A DNA stretch of 64,000 nt from Nectonema munidae (Eukaryota; Nematomorpha; Nectonematoida; Nectonematidae), in NCBI GenBank assembly GCA_030549495.1, contig JAUIRK010000974.1, positions 248,001 to 312,000 on the forward strand, written 5' to 3'. A program made the position numbers and the translations under genes. Positions 1 to 11,429 of the stretch are shown piece after piece; position 1 is the stretch's first letter, and the number at the start of each line of letters is the position of its first letter. The notes beneath the pieces are model-generated. The model made no database searches. It saw nothing but the letters and a program-made list of their open reading frames with translations, and was not told the DNA's origin.

Positions 1-133
1 AATTTTTTATTTTTTTTAAATTTACTGACATAGTTTTATATAAGTTAGATTTAGAATTTTTAGTAAAATATATTCAATGAAATTCTATTATAGTTTGAAT
101 TCCATAAAAAAAAGTTTAATCAATTTTTGTATC

Positions 134-405
134 AAATGTTACGCAAAATCTCCTTTGGAAGCCTCTGCTCTACAAAAACAATGACCCAAAAAGGGTTAAA
201 AGAAGATAGCAGAATAATTTTGGTCTTTTAAAAAATCTTTTTAAAAAAACTTGACCAAAATTGTTTTGCTATCTTCTTTTAACCCTTTTTAATAATCTTT
301 TTAAAAAAACTTGACCAAAATTATTCTGCTATCTTCTTTTAACCCTTTTTGGGTCATTGTTTTTGTAGAGCAGAGTCTTCCAAAGTAGATTTTGCGTAAC
401 ACAGG
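134..405. repeat. Nested short hairpin at outer edge of the palindrome
   Basis: Positions 141-222 (starting TTACGCAAAATCTCCTTTGG) return inverted at about 300-402. Between them a roughly 60-bp unit containing AACTTGACCAAAATT and GCTATCTTCTTTTAACCC occurs twice in tandem (about 240-290 and 300-350). The same unit pair is found inverted at 3330-3440. The small hairpin is therefore a second foldback layered on the outer end of the large palindrome. Confidence 0.75.
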
Positions 406-1198
406 GTTTTGCGGTTCCGTTAAAACTTCAGAGTATAAAATTCAATAAACACATTCTCAAAGTTAGTAGTATATAAAAAAATAATTATTATCAATCAACT
501 AATGTAAATTGTAAAGAGATGAGACGTAATGAATAAAAGTTGAAATGTATAATAGGAAAATAAGTAAAACATTCAAACAAATTGAAAACTATTAATTTAT
601 TTAAAATATGGAAAACTTTTATTCAAACAAGTTGAAAATTTATTATTTATTCTCTATTTTCTCGTGTTCATTTAACGGTTTGTTTATTTATCTGAAGAAG
701 ACCAGACTGTAAATTGCATTAAACTTTTATCCTTTGGGCCTATAAATTCAGGGGTCCATAAACTATATAAAATCATATGAAAATGATTCATATAAAAGTA
801 TCAATACGTGGACTTCTCCAAAATATTTCGCGCCTGAAAAGGCTTGGGAAACTGCTGTGGAGGAAGGCACGCAGACGAACTTAGGAATCCAATAGGGATT
901 GGTGAAAATCGTTTTTTGCGTGAATTAAAATAAATAATAGCTATATTTTGACTTTTTAAACCATTTTATTGTTTGGTAGAAACAAACATGTCTTTTTTAA
1001 TTTGACATAGCGTAAACACTCGCGTTTAATCCACCATTTTGACCAGAATTTATCGACTAAAAAGAGGGCGCTGGTTATCTACGTAAACAGAACTTAGCCC
1101 AAGAAAAAAAAGTTGAAATAGAAAAGTTTGTGAAGGAAAGTAGGCAAACGCATATATATATATATTATAAAATAGAAAAAAGAAATCATTCAAACTGT
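224..1198 (+). repeat. Left arm of a 3.2-kb palindromic (foldback) element
   Basis: This arm is repeated in reverse complement at 2484-3463. Matching by eye runs through GGTTTTGCGGTTCCGTTAAA (407), CAGGGGTCCATAAACTATAT (about 750), CGCGCCTGAAAAGGC (about 829) and GGGCGCTGGTTATCTACGT (about 1066) to an (AT)n tract and CATTCAAACTGT at 1187-1198. Mismatches are rare, about one per 60-100 bases, so the two arms are near-identical but not exact copies. No protein-coding frame is visible. Confidence 0.85.
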
Positions 1199-2483
1199 AA
1201 AAATTAATATTTTTTTGAGGGTTAATATTGTCTTAATTTATTTAATAAACCAACTTTTGATTAATTCTCTCAAAATATTTTACCTGTCAGTAAATTAGCT
1301 TTCACATGTGACTTAATGGCAAACACTTTTTCTCATTAAATATTTCTGCAATCTTGTTTGAATTCTTTTTGGTTTGAAGGCTAAAATTGTTACTTATATG
1401 GCTAAGGTAGAAGAAAGCCTGTAAGGTAGAACCAACCGTGTAAGAAAGAAAGAGGATCATACTGGGGCGGGAAATAGCAACACGATTTCAGGTTCCCTTT
1501 TCTTATAATCACTTCCTCGATCACAGTGGTCTAGGAAAATTTAGACTTTTATGAATAAAGAATAATAAATATTAATATAACACTTGGTTAAATATTTTAA
1601 TTTTTGTAGAAATATTCTTTGCTAATATAAATAATAACAATAAATAGGAAAATAATAAAAAGATTTTTAAATGTAGGTAACGAAAATTCAAATACTAATC
1701 ATATTGAATGAAGGGAATTAAATTATAATTATTTAACGCCATCTAATTTTAGTTTAAAATTTTCAAATATGCCAAAAAATATAATCTAATCCTTAGACAA
1801 TAGGATATACCATTTACAGTAAACACTTGTGTTCCTCTAACGTGGATAATCCGCATCCCAATTATAAGCTATTATTTTCAGGAACATACCTCTTATGTGT
1901 GGGCCTATTTGATAAACTAGATAAAGGTTCCCCAACTTTTTTTTTGGTTTAAATTATCACGTAGATAACCCGCACCCACGTTTTTAATCAATTAAATCTA
2001 GCGGAAAAATGTGCGGATTAAACGCGAGAGATTTTTATAAGTTCGATTTTTTTTAAATATATATGGATTAGAATGGCTAGGCTGGTGAATACAAAAACTT
2101 TTTTCCTAAAACCAAATCTATATTTTAAAATTAATCTCTGATAGCATCCCATTTTTCAGAGATACGACTGAAAGATCTCTATTTTTGTGCAACACATGCA
2201 GTTCAAAGAACAGATTCGTTCTACAAATGCGTTTTTTTTATATATCTGTCTGTCATTTACGGCATTACCCTACTTCTTTGAGGCGAGTACATGAGAGAAG
2301 AAAAATTCATAATAAAACCAAGGTGGTAGGTAAATGTAGGAAAATATCTTTAATAATTAAAACCCATTACTCTGAATCTTGAGCATATATATTGTTAAAT
2401 AACAAGTTCTTGTAAAATTGGATACATTTATGACTTAAAACGTATTTCTGATCATAAAAATTCATAATTTCAAAATGAACAAA
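1199..2483. repeat. Central spacer of the palindrome
   Basis: This is 1.3 kb of unique sequence between the arms, with no convincing ORF. It carries a diverged direct copy (about 1957-2028) of a right-arm module at 2599-2668: both have ACGTAGATAACC, then GCACCC or GCGCCC, then GGATTAAACGCGAG. A third weaker copy of the first half (ACGTGGATAATCCGCATCCC) lies near 1839. The spacer therefore shares ancestry with the arms. Confidence 0.6.
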
Positions 2484-3463
2484 CAGTTTGAATGATTTCT
2501 TTTTTCTATTTTATAATATATATATATATATGCATTTGCCTACTTTCCTTCACAAACTTTTCTATTTCAACTTTTTTTTCTTGGGCTAAGTTCTGTTTAC
2601 GTAGATAACCAGCGCCCTCTTTTTAGTCGATAAATTCTGGTCAAAATGGTGGATTAAACGCGAGTGTTTACGCTATGTCAAATTAAAACAGACATGTTTG
2701 TTTCTACCAAACAATAAAATGGTTTAAAAAGTCAAAATATAGCTATTATTTATTTTAATTCACGCAAAAGACGATTTTCACCAATCCCTATTGGATTCCT
2801 AAGTTAGTCTGCGTGCCTTCCTCCACAGCAGTTTCCCAAGCCTTTTCAGGCGCGAAATATTTTGGAGAAGTCCACGTATTGATACTTTTATATGAATCAT
2901 TTTCATATGATTTTATATAGTTTATGGACCCCTGAATTTATAGGCCCAAAGGATAAAAGTTTAATGCAATTTACAGTCTGGTCTTCTTCAGATAAATAAA
3001 CAAACCGTTAAATGAAAACGAGAAAATAGAGAATAAATAATAAATTTTCAACTTGTTTGAATAAAAGTTTTCCATATTTTAAATAAATTAATCGTTTTCA
3101 ATTTGTTTGAATGTTTTACTTATTTTCCTATTATACCCTTCAACTTTTATTCATTACGTCTCAGCTCTTTACAATTTACATTAGTTGATTGATAATAATT
3201 ATTTTTTTTATATACTACTAACTTTGAGAATGTGTTTATTGAATTTTATACTCTGAAGTTTTAACGGAACCGCAAAACCCTGTGTTACGCAAAATCTACT
3301 TTGGAAGCCTCTGCTCTACAAAAACAATGACCCAAAAAGGGTTAAAAGAAGATAGCAGAATAATTTTGGTCAAGTTTTTTTAAAAAGATTATTAAAAAGG
3401 GTTAAAAGAAGATAGCAAAACAATTTTGGTCAAGTTTTTTTAAAAAGATTATTAAAATCTTTT
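2484..3463 (-). repeat. Right arm of the palindromic element
   Basis: Reverse complement of 224-1198. Landmarks are ACAGTTTGAATGATTTC at 2484, AGGCGCGAAATATTTTGG near 2849, AACGGAACCGCAAAACC near 3263 and the GAAGATAGC tandem unit at 3340-3440. The few differences from the left arm (for example (AT)n length and single substitutions near 3140 and 3165) argue against a simple copy artefact. Confidence 0.85.
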
Positions 3464-3640
3464 AAAAAAATTTTAAAAATTTTTTTCTTTTTTTTTTCTT
3501 TTTTTTTTTTTTTTTTTTTTTTGGGGAGGGGGGGGTATAAATTTTTGGGGTGGGGTGGGGGGTGTTTTTTTTTTTTTTTCACAAAACCCCCAAAAAAAAA
3601 AAAAAATTAAAAAAAAAAAAAAAAAAAATCAATGTTTAGT
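3464..3640. other. Low-complexity T/G/A homopolymer block
   Basis: Successive runs of T, G and A longer than 10 bases follow the palindrome directly. The composition (poly-T, poly-G, poly-T, then C-rich and poly-A) looks like poorly resolved consensus rather than biological sequence. The short reading frame across it is not a gene. Confidence 0.6.
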
Positions 3641-3813
3641 ATTTTTACACTGTCAATCAAAGATTCCTTTTCAATGCCCATTCTATTCTTATTTTAACTA
3701 TTTGTTCAATTTTATAAGAAGCCATCCATTTAATTCCACACTTATTCATCAATAATAATTTATCTGACCTGACCTTTTAATGTTTAGCACTTTTGAACTG
3801 TCAATCAAAGATT
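3629..3813 (+). repeat. Two direct copies of a 35-bp unit
   Basis: AATGTTTAG followed by an imperfect ACTGTCAATCAAAGATT occurs at 3631-3665 and again at 3779-3813, about 148 bp apart, with a few substitutions. No function is evident. Confidence 0.55.
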
Positions 3814-4085
3814 TATACAGCATAAAGATCAAGATTCCATGAAAAATGCTTTCTAGTTTGAATTCACAATGAATAATTTTGCAAATAATAATAATAAAAA
3901 ATAAGTATAAAAAGATTGTATAATGAAAAGTATTCAAACGTCGTTTAAACAAATTGATCTTTTGTTTCTTCATTTTTCCTAAGGAATCTGCATATATAAA
4001 GGAAAAATAAGAAAGTAATATATTATTCACTCGTAATCCTCATTCTATATTCCCTGCCAATAATTAAGTTGAGCAAGTTTTTGTT

Positions 4086-6773
4086 ATGAAGAAATATAAT
4101 TTGATAAATTATAAACACTTAGTCTATTTGAAGTATTTCAATTTGAAATTCGAAGAACGAATGCAGACGTATCAAAATATGATAAAAACTCTTTCCCACG
4201 TTAAATTCAGCTACTTCGTTAGTAAGTTGAGTGCTAATGAAATTGACATTTACAAGCAGCTTTGCAAAGAAATGTGCACACACGAAAGGCTTCCCATCAA
4301 GCCGATTATTTGGAGCTCAGATGCAGGTTGGGTGAAGTATCTTGGTGGTGACAAGCATGAGCGTGTTCTCTTTCCCGATGAAAAGATTTTGGTTTTGGAT
4401 GTGGAAGTTTGTGTTTCATACCAACCCCAGTTTCCAACACTTTGTGTCGCTGTTTCCCCAACTCATTGGTACTCGTGGTGCTCTCCCATCTTCGCGAGGA
4501 ATGAAAAAAACCCTAAGATTTTAGCAACAGACCACCTGATTAACCTTTCATCGAAAGGAAAAAAGCCGTGCCCAAAAATTGTTATAGGGCACAATGTAGC
4601 ATATGACCGGTCTTGGATAAGAGAGGAATACTTCTACAAGAATTCTCTCATCAAATTCATTGATACAATGTCGATGCATACGCTGCTCTCAGGATATTGT
4701 GAGAAGCAGAAACGAGACAAAATGATGCTGACTAAAGATCATGAAGATTGGAGTAATTTGGGAAGTTTGAATAACTTAATTGATGTGCATAAATTTCATT
4801 GTCAAGGAACTGATGACAACTGTATCTTGCATGATAAAGACTTGCGAAACGTCTTCGTGAGTGGCACCTACGATGATGTTCGTCAAAACTTTCAAAAGCT
4901 CATGACCTACTGTTCTTCTGATGTCTCCTTAACATGTTCTATCTTTTCCAAAGTTTTCAAAGAATTTGAGAATGCCTTTTCGTATCCAATCATATTTCAC
5001 TCATTGACTCAAACCAATAAAACTTATGTGCCCGTGGACCAAACGAAATGGAAAAGCTTTCTCCTCTATTCAGAAAATGAGTTATTAGATAGGAAGAGAG
5101 ATTGTAAAATTTTATTGAGTAATCTGGCACAAAAAAGTTTATCGTACTTCAAAAATAATGCTTTTCAAGACGACGCATATTTACAAGATTTAGCCTGGGA
5201 AGTTAAAGATTTTCTTTTTACCAAGTCTAGACAGAATAATTTTTCCTCAACTATTGAAAGGAATCATACCAAATTTGATGAACTCAAGGTATTTGCGAAA
5301 ATTTCTGATGCGTATACCTTGAAATTATTGAATACCTTTCATTATATACTGAAAGAAACTTTGCTTCCTATAGGATATCCTGAATGGTTCCTTAAACTGT
5401 GCAAAAGTGAACCAAAACATTTTACTTATTGTGATGCGCACTTGTTATCCTTCACTTCACCGATATTACCCTTATTACTTCGTCTTAGTTGGAAAGCGTG
5501 TCCCCTTTACAATGATTCTTGTGAGAAGTGGGGCTTTCTTGTTAGGAAAAAGAGGTTTGAAGAAGGTGATAGAGTTGTAAGAAGTCGCTATGCCTTTAAT
5601 AAAATCCCAAGAAATGGTGGAATGCATGTGAAAACCTATAACATTTTTAGTCAAGAACTTTGCTCCTATTACAAAGAAAAAAGACTCCGTGCAAGTGATC
5701 AGACTAAATTTTATGCAGATGCTTTTTATTCTTTCTTCACTAACAACCACTTTTGGAAGTACAATAGGGGAAGACTTGAGAGTGAGTTAATTGTTAAAGT
5801 TTCCTCTGAAAGTGATGGCAGTCAGCAAAGTGAAGAACCAAATACGCATGCCATTGCTCCGAGAACAATCTCATTTGGAACTATTTCACGTCAGCCATGC
5901 AATAAACTTTGGTTCAAGAAGTTAGATGATGAAGAAATCGGTTCTGAATTCCTGAAATTGGCGCATGCAAAGCATTTCAAATTCATCTCTTATACGCACG
6001 CTTTCATTGAATCTTGGATGTTGCAGTTATTGGGAGCGCAGCAAGGAAAAGAGATTTTAAGGAATGAAATTCATAGTCACGTAGCCAATTTAAAAAATCT
6101 TCAAAAACGCATAAACACAATCATTTGCTGCGAAAACTCACACTTGCCGACATTGAGTTTAGGAGAAGTTGAAGCGATTGAAAAAGAAAAGATGAGAGGA
6201 GCAGACGAGGTTGATGTTTTACGAATGATACGAGGATGGAAGGAAGAGATCTCTTATGATGAGGCGCAGAGAATCGTAAGCAACTACTTCATAGAAACAA
6301 AAGGAAAAATGGTCTTCGAAGATCAGAGAAGATGGCGGGACGGAAGTCAATCAAGTATTTTTAACGCAATCGAAAGCATTGCTCAGATGAGTGAGCAGAA
6401 AACACCCTTCCTGGGATGCAAAATTAGCAACGCTCTGCTAAAAAGTGCGGTTGGCAACAAATTTTACAAAGAACGCATGAACTGGACAATAGAAAGTTGT
6501 GTCAGTGATTTCACACAAACTCATTTATTCCTAACAACCACGCTGGCCAAAGAGTTTGGATTGGACGCGAAACTATCCCTTGCTTCCACCCTCACACACA
6601 CTTACCTCGTTGCGGAGAGTCACGTGAGCGAGTTTTGTCAAATTTTAAGGCTATGCGATCTACTCACACAAAAGTTCATTGCTGGTGAAGTGAAAATTGA
6701 GTTATCGCCATCCACCAAAGCCGTTTCAAAGGAGGAAGATAAAAACATTTTTATTACTGACTTTTTGATATAA
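4086..6773 (+). CDS. DNA polymerase gamma catalytic subunit-like protein, exonuclease intact, polymerase motifs lost
   Basis: A single 895-residue frame homologous to the mitochondrial replicative polymerase POLG (human 1239 aa). The 3'-5' exonuclease half is well preserved: Exo I LDVEVCV with D105 and E107, Exo II GHNVAYDR with D174, then FIDTMSMH, and Exo III YCSSDV with Y275 and D279. Linker blocks such as VFVSGTYDDVRQNFQ also match. In the polymerase half the family frame continues (APRTISFGTISRQ at 591-603, TPFLGCKIS at 773-781, MNWTIES at 798-804), but the catalytic sites are gone. The motif A aspartate position is T637 (FISYTHAFIESW). The motif B Lys/Tyr helix is replaced by charged residues around 693-710. 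The motif C HDE is replaced near 835-839 (STLTHTYLV). The first 22 residues hold five Lys and no Asp or Glu, compatible with mitochondrial import. The first ATG was chosen because an AG acceptor-like site lies 17 nt upstream. A decaying retrocopy is the alternative, but 895 uninterrupted codons argue against it. Confidence 0.9.
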   Translation: MKKYNLINYKHLVYLKYFNLKFEERMQTYQNMIKTLSHVKFSYFVSKLSANEIDIYKQLCKEMCTHERLPIKPIIWSSDAGWVKYLGGDKHERVLFPDEKILVLDVEVCVSYQPQFPTLCVAVSPTHWYSWCSPIFARNEKNPKILATDHLINLSSKGKKPCPKIVIGHNVAYDRSWIREEYFYKNSLIKFIDTMSMHTLLSGYCEKQKRDKMMLTKDHEDWSNLGSLNNLIDVHKFHCQGTDDNCILHDKDLRNVFVSGTYDDVRQNFQKLMTYCSSDVSLTCSIFSKVFKEFENAFSYPIIFHSLTQTNKTYVPVDQTKWKSFLLYSENELLDRKRDCKILLSNLAQKSLSYFKNNAFQDDAYLQDLAWEVKDFLFTKSRQNNFSSTIERNHTKFDELKVFAKISDAYTLKLLNTFHYILKETLLPIGYPEWFLKLCKSEPKHFTYCDAHLLSFTSPILPLLLRLSWKACPLYNDSCEKWGFLVRKKRFEEGDRVVRSRYAFNKIPRNGGMHVKTYNIFSQELCSYYKEKRLRASDQTKFYADAFYSFFTNNHFWKYNRGRLESELIVKVSSESDGSQQSEEPNTHAIAPRTISFGTISRQPCNKLWFKKLDDEEIGSEFLKLAHAKHFKFISYTHAFIESWMLQLLGAQQGKEILRNEIHSHVANLKNLQKRINTIICCENSHLPTLSLGEVEAIEKEKMRGADEVDVLRMIRGWKEEISYDEAQRIVSNYFIETKGKMVFEDQRRWRDGSQSSIFNAIESIAQMSEQKTPFLGCKISNALLKSAVGNKFYKERMNWTIESCVSDFTQTHLFLTTTLAKEFGLDAKLSLASTLTHTYLVAESHVSEFCQILRLCDLLTQKFIAGEVKIELSPSTKAVSKEEDKNIFITDFLI

Positions 6774-6820
6774 TAAATTTTTCATTTATTCAACTCTAAT
6801 ACTTTGACAGAGGGTGTCAC
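6771..6820 (+). promoter_or_regulatory. Stop-overlapping AATAAA followed by pyrimidine-AG
   Basis: The TAA stop (6771-6773) overlaps AATAAA at 6772-6777. A pyrimidine-rich stretch ending CTTTGACAG (AG at 6819-6820) follows. This is the same order seen between the genes at 41.6 and 43.7 kb, but no recognisable coding frame follows here, so an operon partner is not supported. Confidence 0.45.
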
Positions 6821-7049
6821 TACAACATTGTTCCATACGCTTGCTCCAGAGTTCATCAAATCTAAAAATAAAAAAATTGTCTTAATTTAAATACAGCTAG
6901 GCTAAGTCTGGAAATACCACGAGAGAACAAATATTCAAGCAATCCTTTAAAATAGAGTGTATTCAGCGTATACGTAAATTTATAAGACTACTTTATATTT
7001 TTTTACAAAATTGGTAAAATTTAAATACTATACTTCGAGCGAAAATATT

Positions 7050-8757
7050 TTAATTAAATTTGCATACCGCATATAGACTAGTTTAAAAAAAACAAAAATT
7101 GTTGGGGGCTTTTCATTTGAAACTGAAGTAGTCTATCAGGCACACTACAGGAATTGGTGAAAGGATATTTGATTGATAGAGAAAACAACTGAAGACAAAT
7201 GACTGAAGGTTGGAGAGTTTTATATGAGTGAATGTAGTCTGAAGGAAAAGAGTCTACTAAACACCCTGCGATGTTTAAATGAAAAAATGCGATTGATTCA
7301 GGGGAGTACATCCTTAAAATTATTGGACTTTCAAGCGTCTTCCAAAAAAGACAACAAATTTTTGTGAATTCCTACTCCTTTCTTGTCTATTCTATTTCAT
7401 TCTTAATTAAGCTCAATGTAAACTTTAACCCCCGCCCTATTAAGCTTAACGTCAACAATGAACGAGGCCTTATATATAGCTCCTTCTTTTTCACTTCAAA
7501 TAGATGCTCACCATCTCCAAATTATGTGTAGAAAAGGGGTGAAAATATCAATTAACAATAAAAAAATTAGAAATTTTATTGAATGAAAAAAATCATTCGT
7601 TAATTTTCAGTTGTTCCTTCTTCCTAATAAATGAAAAAATGTTTTATTGAGAAAATAAATAAAAAAACACATCCAAATTACATAACTTTTTTGATGTAAT
7701 TTCTATCAAAAATGTAAAACAGAACTAAAGTTAGAAAACTTGGTATTAGAATTTTTTCATTCTTTTTATAAGAATAAGTGTAAGTTAGTTAGACTCTCAA
7801 AAAGGGTAAAAAATAAAGATAAAATTGTGCAAACAATAAATTAAGATTGCATTACTTCATTTTCTCAGCATCTTTTAAAAAATAGTTTAAAATCTAAATT
7901 GGTGCAAGCTACAAAAATCTACAAAAAGTAAAATCTATCAGAAAAAGTTATAGAGCTTCAACAAAAACTAAAAATGTTTACAGCATAACTTAAGTTTTTT
8001 GAAAACTAATTTCACGTATCCCCTACAGCATACTATATGGGTGGCATGACAAGTTGGTTGAGATGATGAACTAAGCACGGAAGCCTCTGGGAGAGAAAAT
8101 AAACTAATAAAGCAATTTTCAGTATTTAAAATGAAACTGTCTGTTCTAAGAATAATTTCAAAATAATAGGAGGCATAAAAAATGAGATAGTTTTTTTGAT
8201 ATTTTCAAGTTTTTATAAGCCCAAAGCCAACGTTGAAGTAGCTAACCCTTATAGGGTGATTTGGTAACGCTTGTATTTTTTACATTTTGTAAGGAATCAT
8301 AGTATACAAAAATGGTAGTTTAATCACTTTTTATAAAATTATTTAAGTCTAAGAACACAAAATCATTAGAAAAACCATTTAAACTAACATAAATTATAAA
8401 AATCATAGTATACGAGAACAATAAAATCATTGCGTTTTTTTTATAGCTATTTCTCTGTCTACAAATAAAATTCTGACAGCTGTCATAAATAGATCAAGTA
8501 AATTTTTAACAACTGAAACATTTTGTTTCGATATTATATTTTAATTATAATAATCAACAAATTTTCTTAAAAAAATGATTTAAAATTATGTACAGTGTTA
8601 TACTTATAAAATTTAACAATCGAACATTATAAAAAATATCTCTGCTCAAATATTAAACAAATAGAATATTTTTGCTTTTAAACAAAATAGCTAGTCAAAA
8701 TATTCACACCCAAATAGCTATTGAAAAAAAATTTCTTGACGAACTGTCTCGTACAAC
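7050..8757 (+). repeat. Dispersed non-coding repeat, copy A
   Basis: Matches copy B (31541-32660, inverted, with the 7320-8140 part missing) and copy C (38353-39520, same orientation). Shared landmarks are CTAACCCTTATAGGGTGATT near 8243, AAGGAATCATAGTATACAAA near 8290, CTGACAGCTGTCATAAAT near 8473 and AATAGCTATTGAAAAAAA near 8714. The 7050-7320 part is shared only with copy B. The minus-strand frames in it are short and differ between copies, so I treat it as a non-autonomous repeat of unknown class. Confidence 0.75.
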
Positions 8758-9969
8758 TATTAGCTCAACCATATCGACGCTGCAATGCAAAACAAATAAG
8801 AAATGTGAAGATAGCTCTACGTATTTCATCACCTGACCTATATATTCTTGAAAATAACTAGCATACTTCTATTCTTAGTGAAAATAACATTAAAAAATAA
8901 GCAATAATAAACTGAATATCAGTGTTCCAGGCTTAAAAAAGGACATCACACATATCATTATTAAAGCCATGTGGAAGATATAAAGAATGATTTTGGCAGG
9001 CAAATGAAAAACATTAGACTCAAAATTGTGCTATTTCAAATCTCAATAAACTATGCACTCAAAGACTCTGGTATGGATAATAAACTCACAGATGTTTCAT
9101 ATGTGTATGTCTGTGTTCTGTGTACATGTCGATGTGTAGGCATTTGTTTGTGAATGAGTGTTTATTGTGATTTCAACTTAGGAAATATTTCAAAATATAT
9201 CTACTATTTTTTTTGACACTTTTATTTTAAAATTTTTTACAATCTGAATGGGCGATTTATAAAAAAAAAAAAGAAGAGGGAAGTTTTGCACCATTTCACT
9301 TCACTATATATTTTTTTTATTGGGTTCCCTTCCAAGGTAAGAAAATCTTCCATGATTTATACAGATACGCTTGTCACGATGCGAACGAACAAAAAAACGA
9401 GATGTTACATTTCTTAGAGAAAAAAGATAGATAAAAAAGTTTACTTCTAAAATCCATGATCTTATGTTATTATCTTCTTCGTTTTTATCTTCCAAAAGTC
9501 AATTATGCAAGTATACACGAACGTAAATGAGTTATTATGTAGCTAGAACACAATTCATTATTTTTATTGATCTTACGTCACTTCAAAAAAATTTGCAAAA
9601 ATAAAATTGATTCTTTTATTTGATTTTTAATACTAAAAAATCGTACTCCCAAATTTTATTTGATATCGACTCCATCTCATCCCTTAAAATCCCAGGCTCC
9701 AGACGCTCGTTATACGTCATTGCTTCATTTTAATCGAACATTTGCTAATAAATTACTTTTCTCGATTATTGCAAAGAAAATAGGATTCAATTTGAGCTTC
9801 CTAGTATTTTTGCAAGATTTCTTTTTAATTTTTTTTTGAGAACAATCGTTTTTCGTTTATTCACAAACTTTTAAATAAGATTCGAGAATTATTACTTCTA
9901 GGTATTGCAAACAATTTAGCTATAGCTTTTCAACTCATGATTTACGACTTTAGCTGAAGCGGTATTTTA
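8758..9969. other. No gene seen
   Basis: AT-rich sequence between repeat copy A and the LINE remnant. It contains only short frames without recognisable protein similarity; the minus-strand frame ending near 9304 starts right after a stop and was not accepted as an ILF2 exon. Confidence 0.4.
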
Positions 9970-11045
9970 GACATGATCATTGTCGGTTGTTTTCCTTTTA
10001 ACAAAATGACAAGCACATCTTCCCTTCTCCCTAAAATTTCATGTTTTTCTTCAAACCCAACCTTTTCTCATCTTTTCCTTCCAAGTTTTTCCCTTTTATC
10101 TTTTACCGTGGATTTCAAGCTTCCGAGATTTCTTAATCGCTTCATAATTCTCAAAACAAAGCTCAACCATTTCGCACTATTTCTTCTTGCAAACTTAACA
10201 AAATCTATTCCCAACGTTTCCATGAGCTAGTTAGTATTCTATATCCATGCTACTTTCACTCAACACATTTTTCTTAACATTGCTCTTTCTCTATTCCCCT
10301 TAGAATGTCTTCTTGAAGAGTTTCTGCATTTAAAGCTTCAGAACCGAAAGCAAATTGCTGTTAGAACACAAGCCTCATAAATTAGACCTTTTAGGCTATT
10401 CGGTGAATTTTTGCCTTGAAAACAGAAGATAGCTCAGAAATTTGAGCCATCCTAATCCATATTTTCTTTTGACTGCAATTTCGCCTACACATTCGCAGTT
10501 CAGTTCATCTCCAAGGAAGCAAAAACGCTTAACGTTTTTTACACCTACTAATTTGTGATTTTCTGTATCCACATTCATGATCTCATCTTTTCATTCTTCA
10601 CTTGCTTACATTTTTTCAGATCTGTAAAGAATAAATGAAATTGAGAAGAGCTTCTTTATCAGTATGTCCATAAATTTCCAGCAACAACCAGAAATTCAGT
10701 AGGTATTTTCAGACATAATTCTTTAGTTGAATCTGAATAAAATACTTTTATTTTTCTAATTTAACTATCTGCCTAACATAAAGAGATATAACACGTACAA
10801 CTTGTTCACCAAACCTCACTACTAATACCATGATTCTATCACTTTTTCTGGTGATTTGTACAACACCATCAGCTAGTTCTTCCTTCAGCATCACTGCTTG
10901 CCACGAGAATTTATAGCCCCCATTTTTTCGACCAACAAACTACAGATTTCGCCTTTCATCTTGGGTCCTGAGTGCAAGCACACATCATCAACTCTTCTTT
11001 TGTTCAACTCACTTGCTATTTCGGTACTTCTTCCAAACACAGTTC
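9970..11045 (-). mobile_element. LINE (EN-RT, RTE/craniofacial-2-like class) remnant
   Basis: Read on the minus strand, 11045-10770 encodes an apurinic-type endonuclease fragment: GRSTEIASELNKRRVDDV, then VMLKEELADGVVQITRKSDR and VVRVISLYVRQ, which fit the EETRWKG...VILKEE...SAYAPQ pattern of these LINEs. Positions 10590-10330 encode the end of the reverse transcriptase (VKRFCFLGDELNCE, then GLIYEACV). The RT core between them is missing and frames are broken, so the copy is an internally deleted relic. It lies just downstream of the last ILF2 exon found. Confidence 0.7.
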
Positions 11046-11201
11046 AAATATAATAAATAAAAATGAAAAATTCTCTTATAAAAATTATAAACAGAATGAA
11101 TAGAGAAAACATAGCATTTAAAGAATTATTAGCTAAATTAATTTTCAGCAATTACTTTTAAAATGTGTAAGATTTCATTTTGTTATATTTAAATAGTATT
11201 A

Positions 11202-11429
11202 CCTTGTTTGTTGTTGTTGGCACCAGATTACGCTATCTCATTACAAGCGTAATCTGAGAGTCAAAAAATTTGTAAACACTCAGTGAACACTTGCCCCTCC
11301 AAAATGCTCACAAGCTTAGGTTGTAGAAGTTTATTTGCACTTTCGCGACAGGAGCAATGCGTGAGTGTAGCACTAAAAAATTAATAATGAGATAGCGTAA
11401 TCTAGCAACTCTTGTGTACAACAACAAGG
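11202..11429. mobile_element. 228-bp MITE with terminal inverted repeats
   Basis: The left end CCTTGTTTGTTGTTGTTGG followed by AGATTACGCTATCTCATTA is mirrored at the right end as TAATGAGATAGCGTAATCT... ACAACAACAAGG. The outer parts differ by small indels. No coding capacity. The superfamily is uncertain because no clear target-site duplication was found. Confidence 0.7.

Noticed and set aside
224-3463. Palindrome as the ends of a large virus-like DNA element
   Set aside because: Only 1.3 kb lies between the arms and no polymerase, integrase or capsid-type gene is seen.
7078-7311. 77-residue minus-strand frame
   Set aside because: It lies in the dispersed repeat; the paralogous copy near 32.5 kb does not keep the frame.
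9304-9495. Minus-strand frame with acidic EDKNEEDNN start, considered as the last ILF2 exon
   Set aside because: No WDGV-type block and it opens directly after a stop with no fitting acceptor phase.
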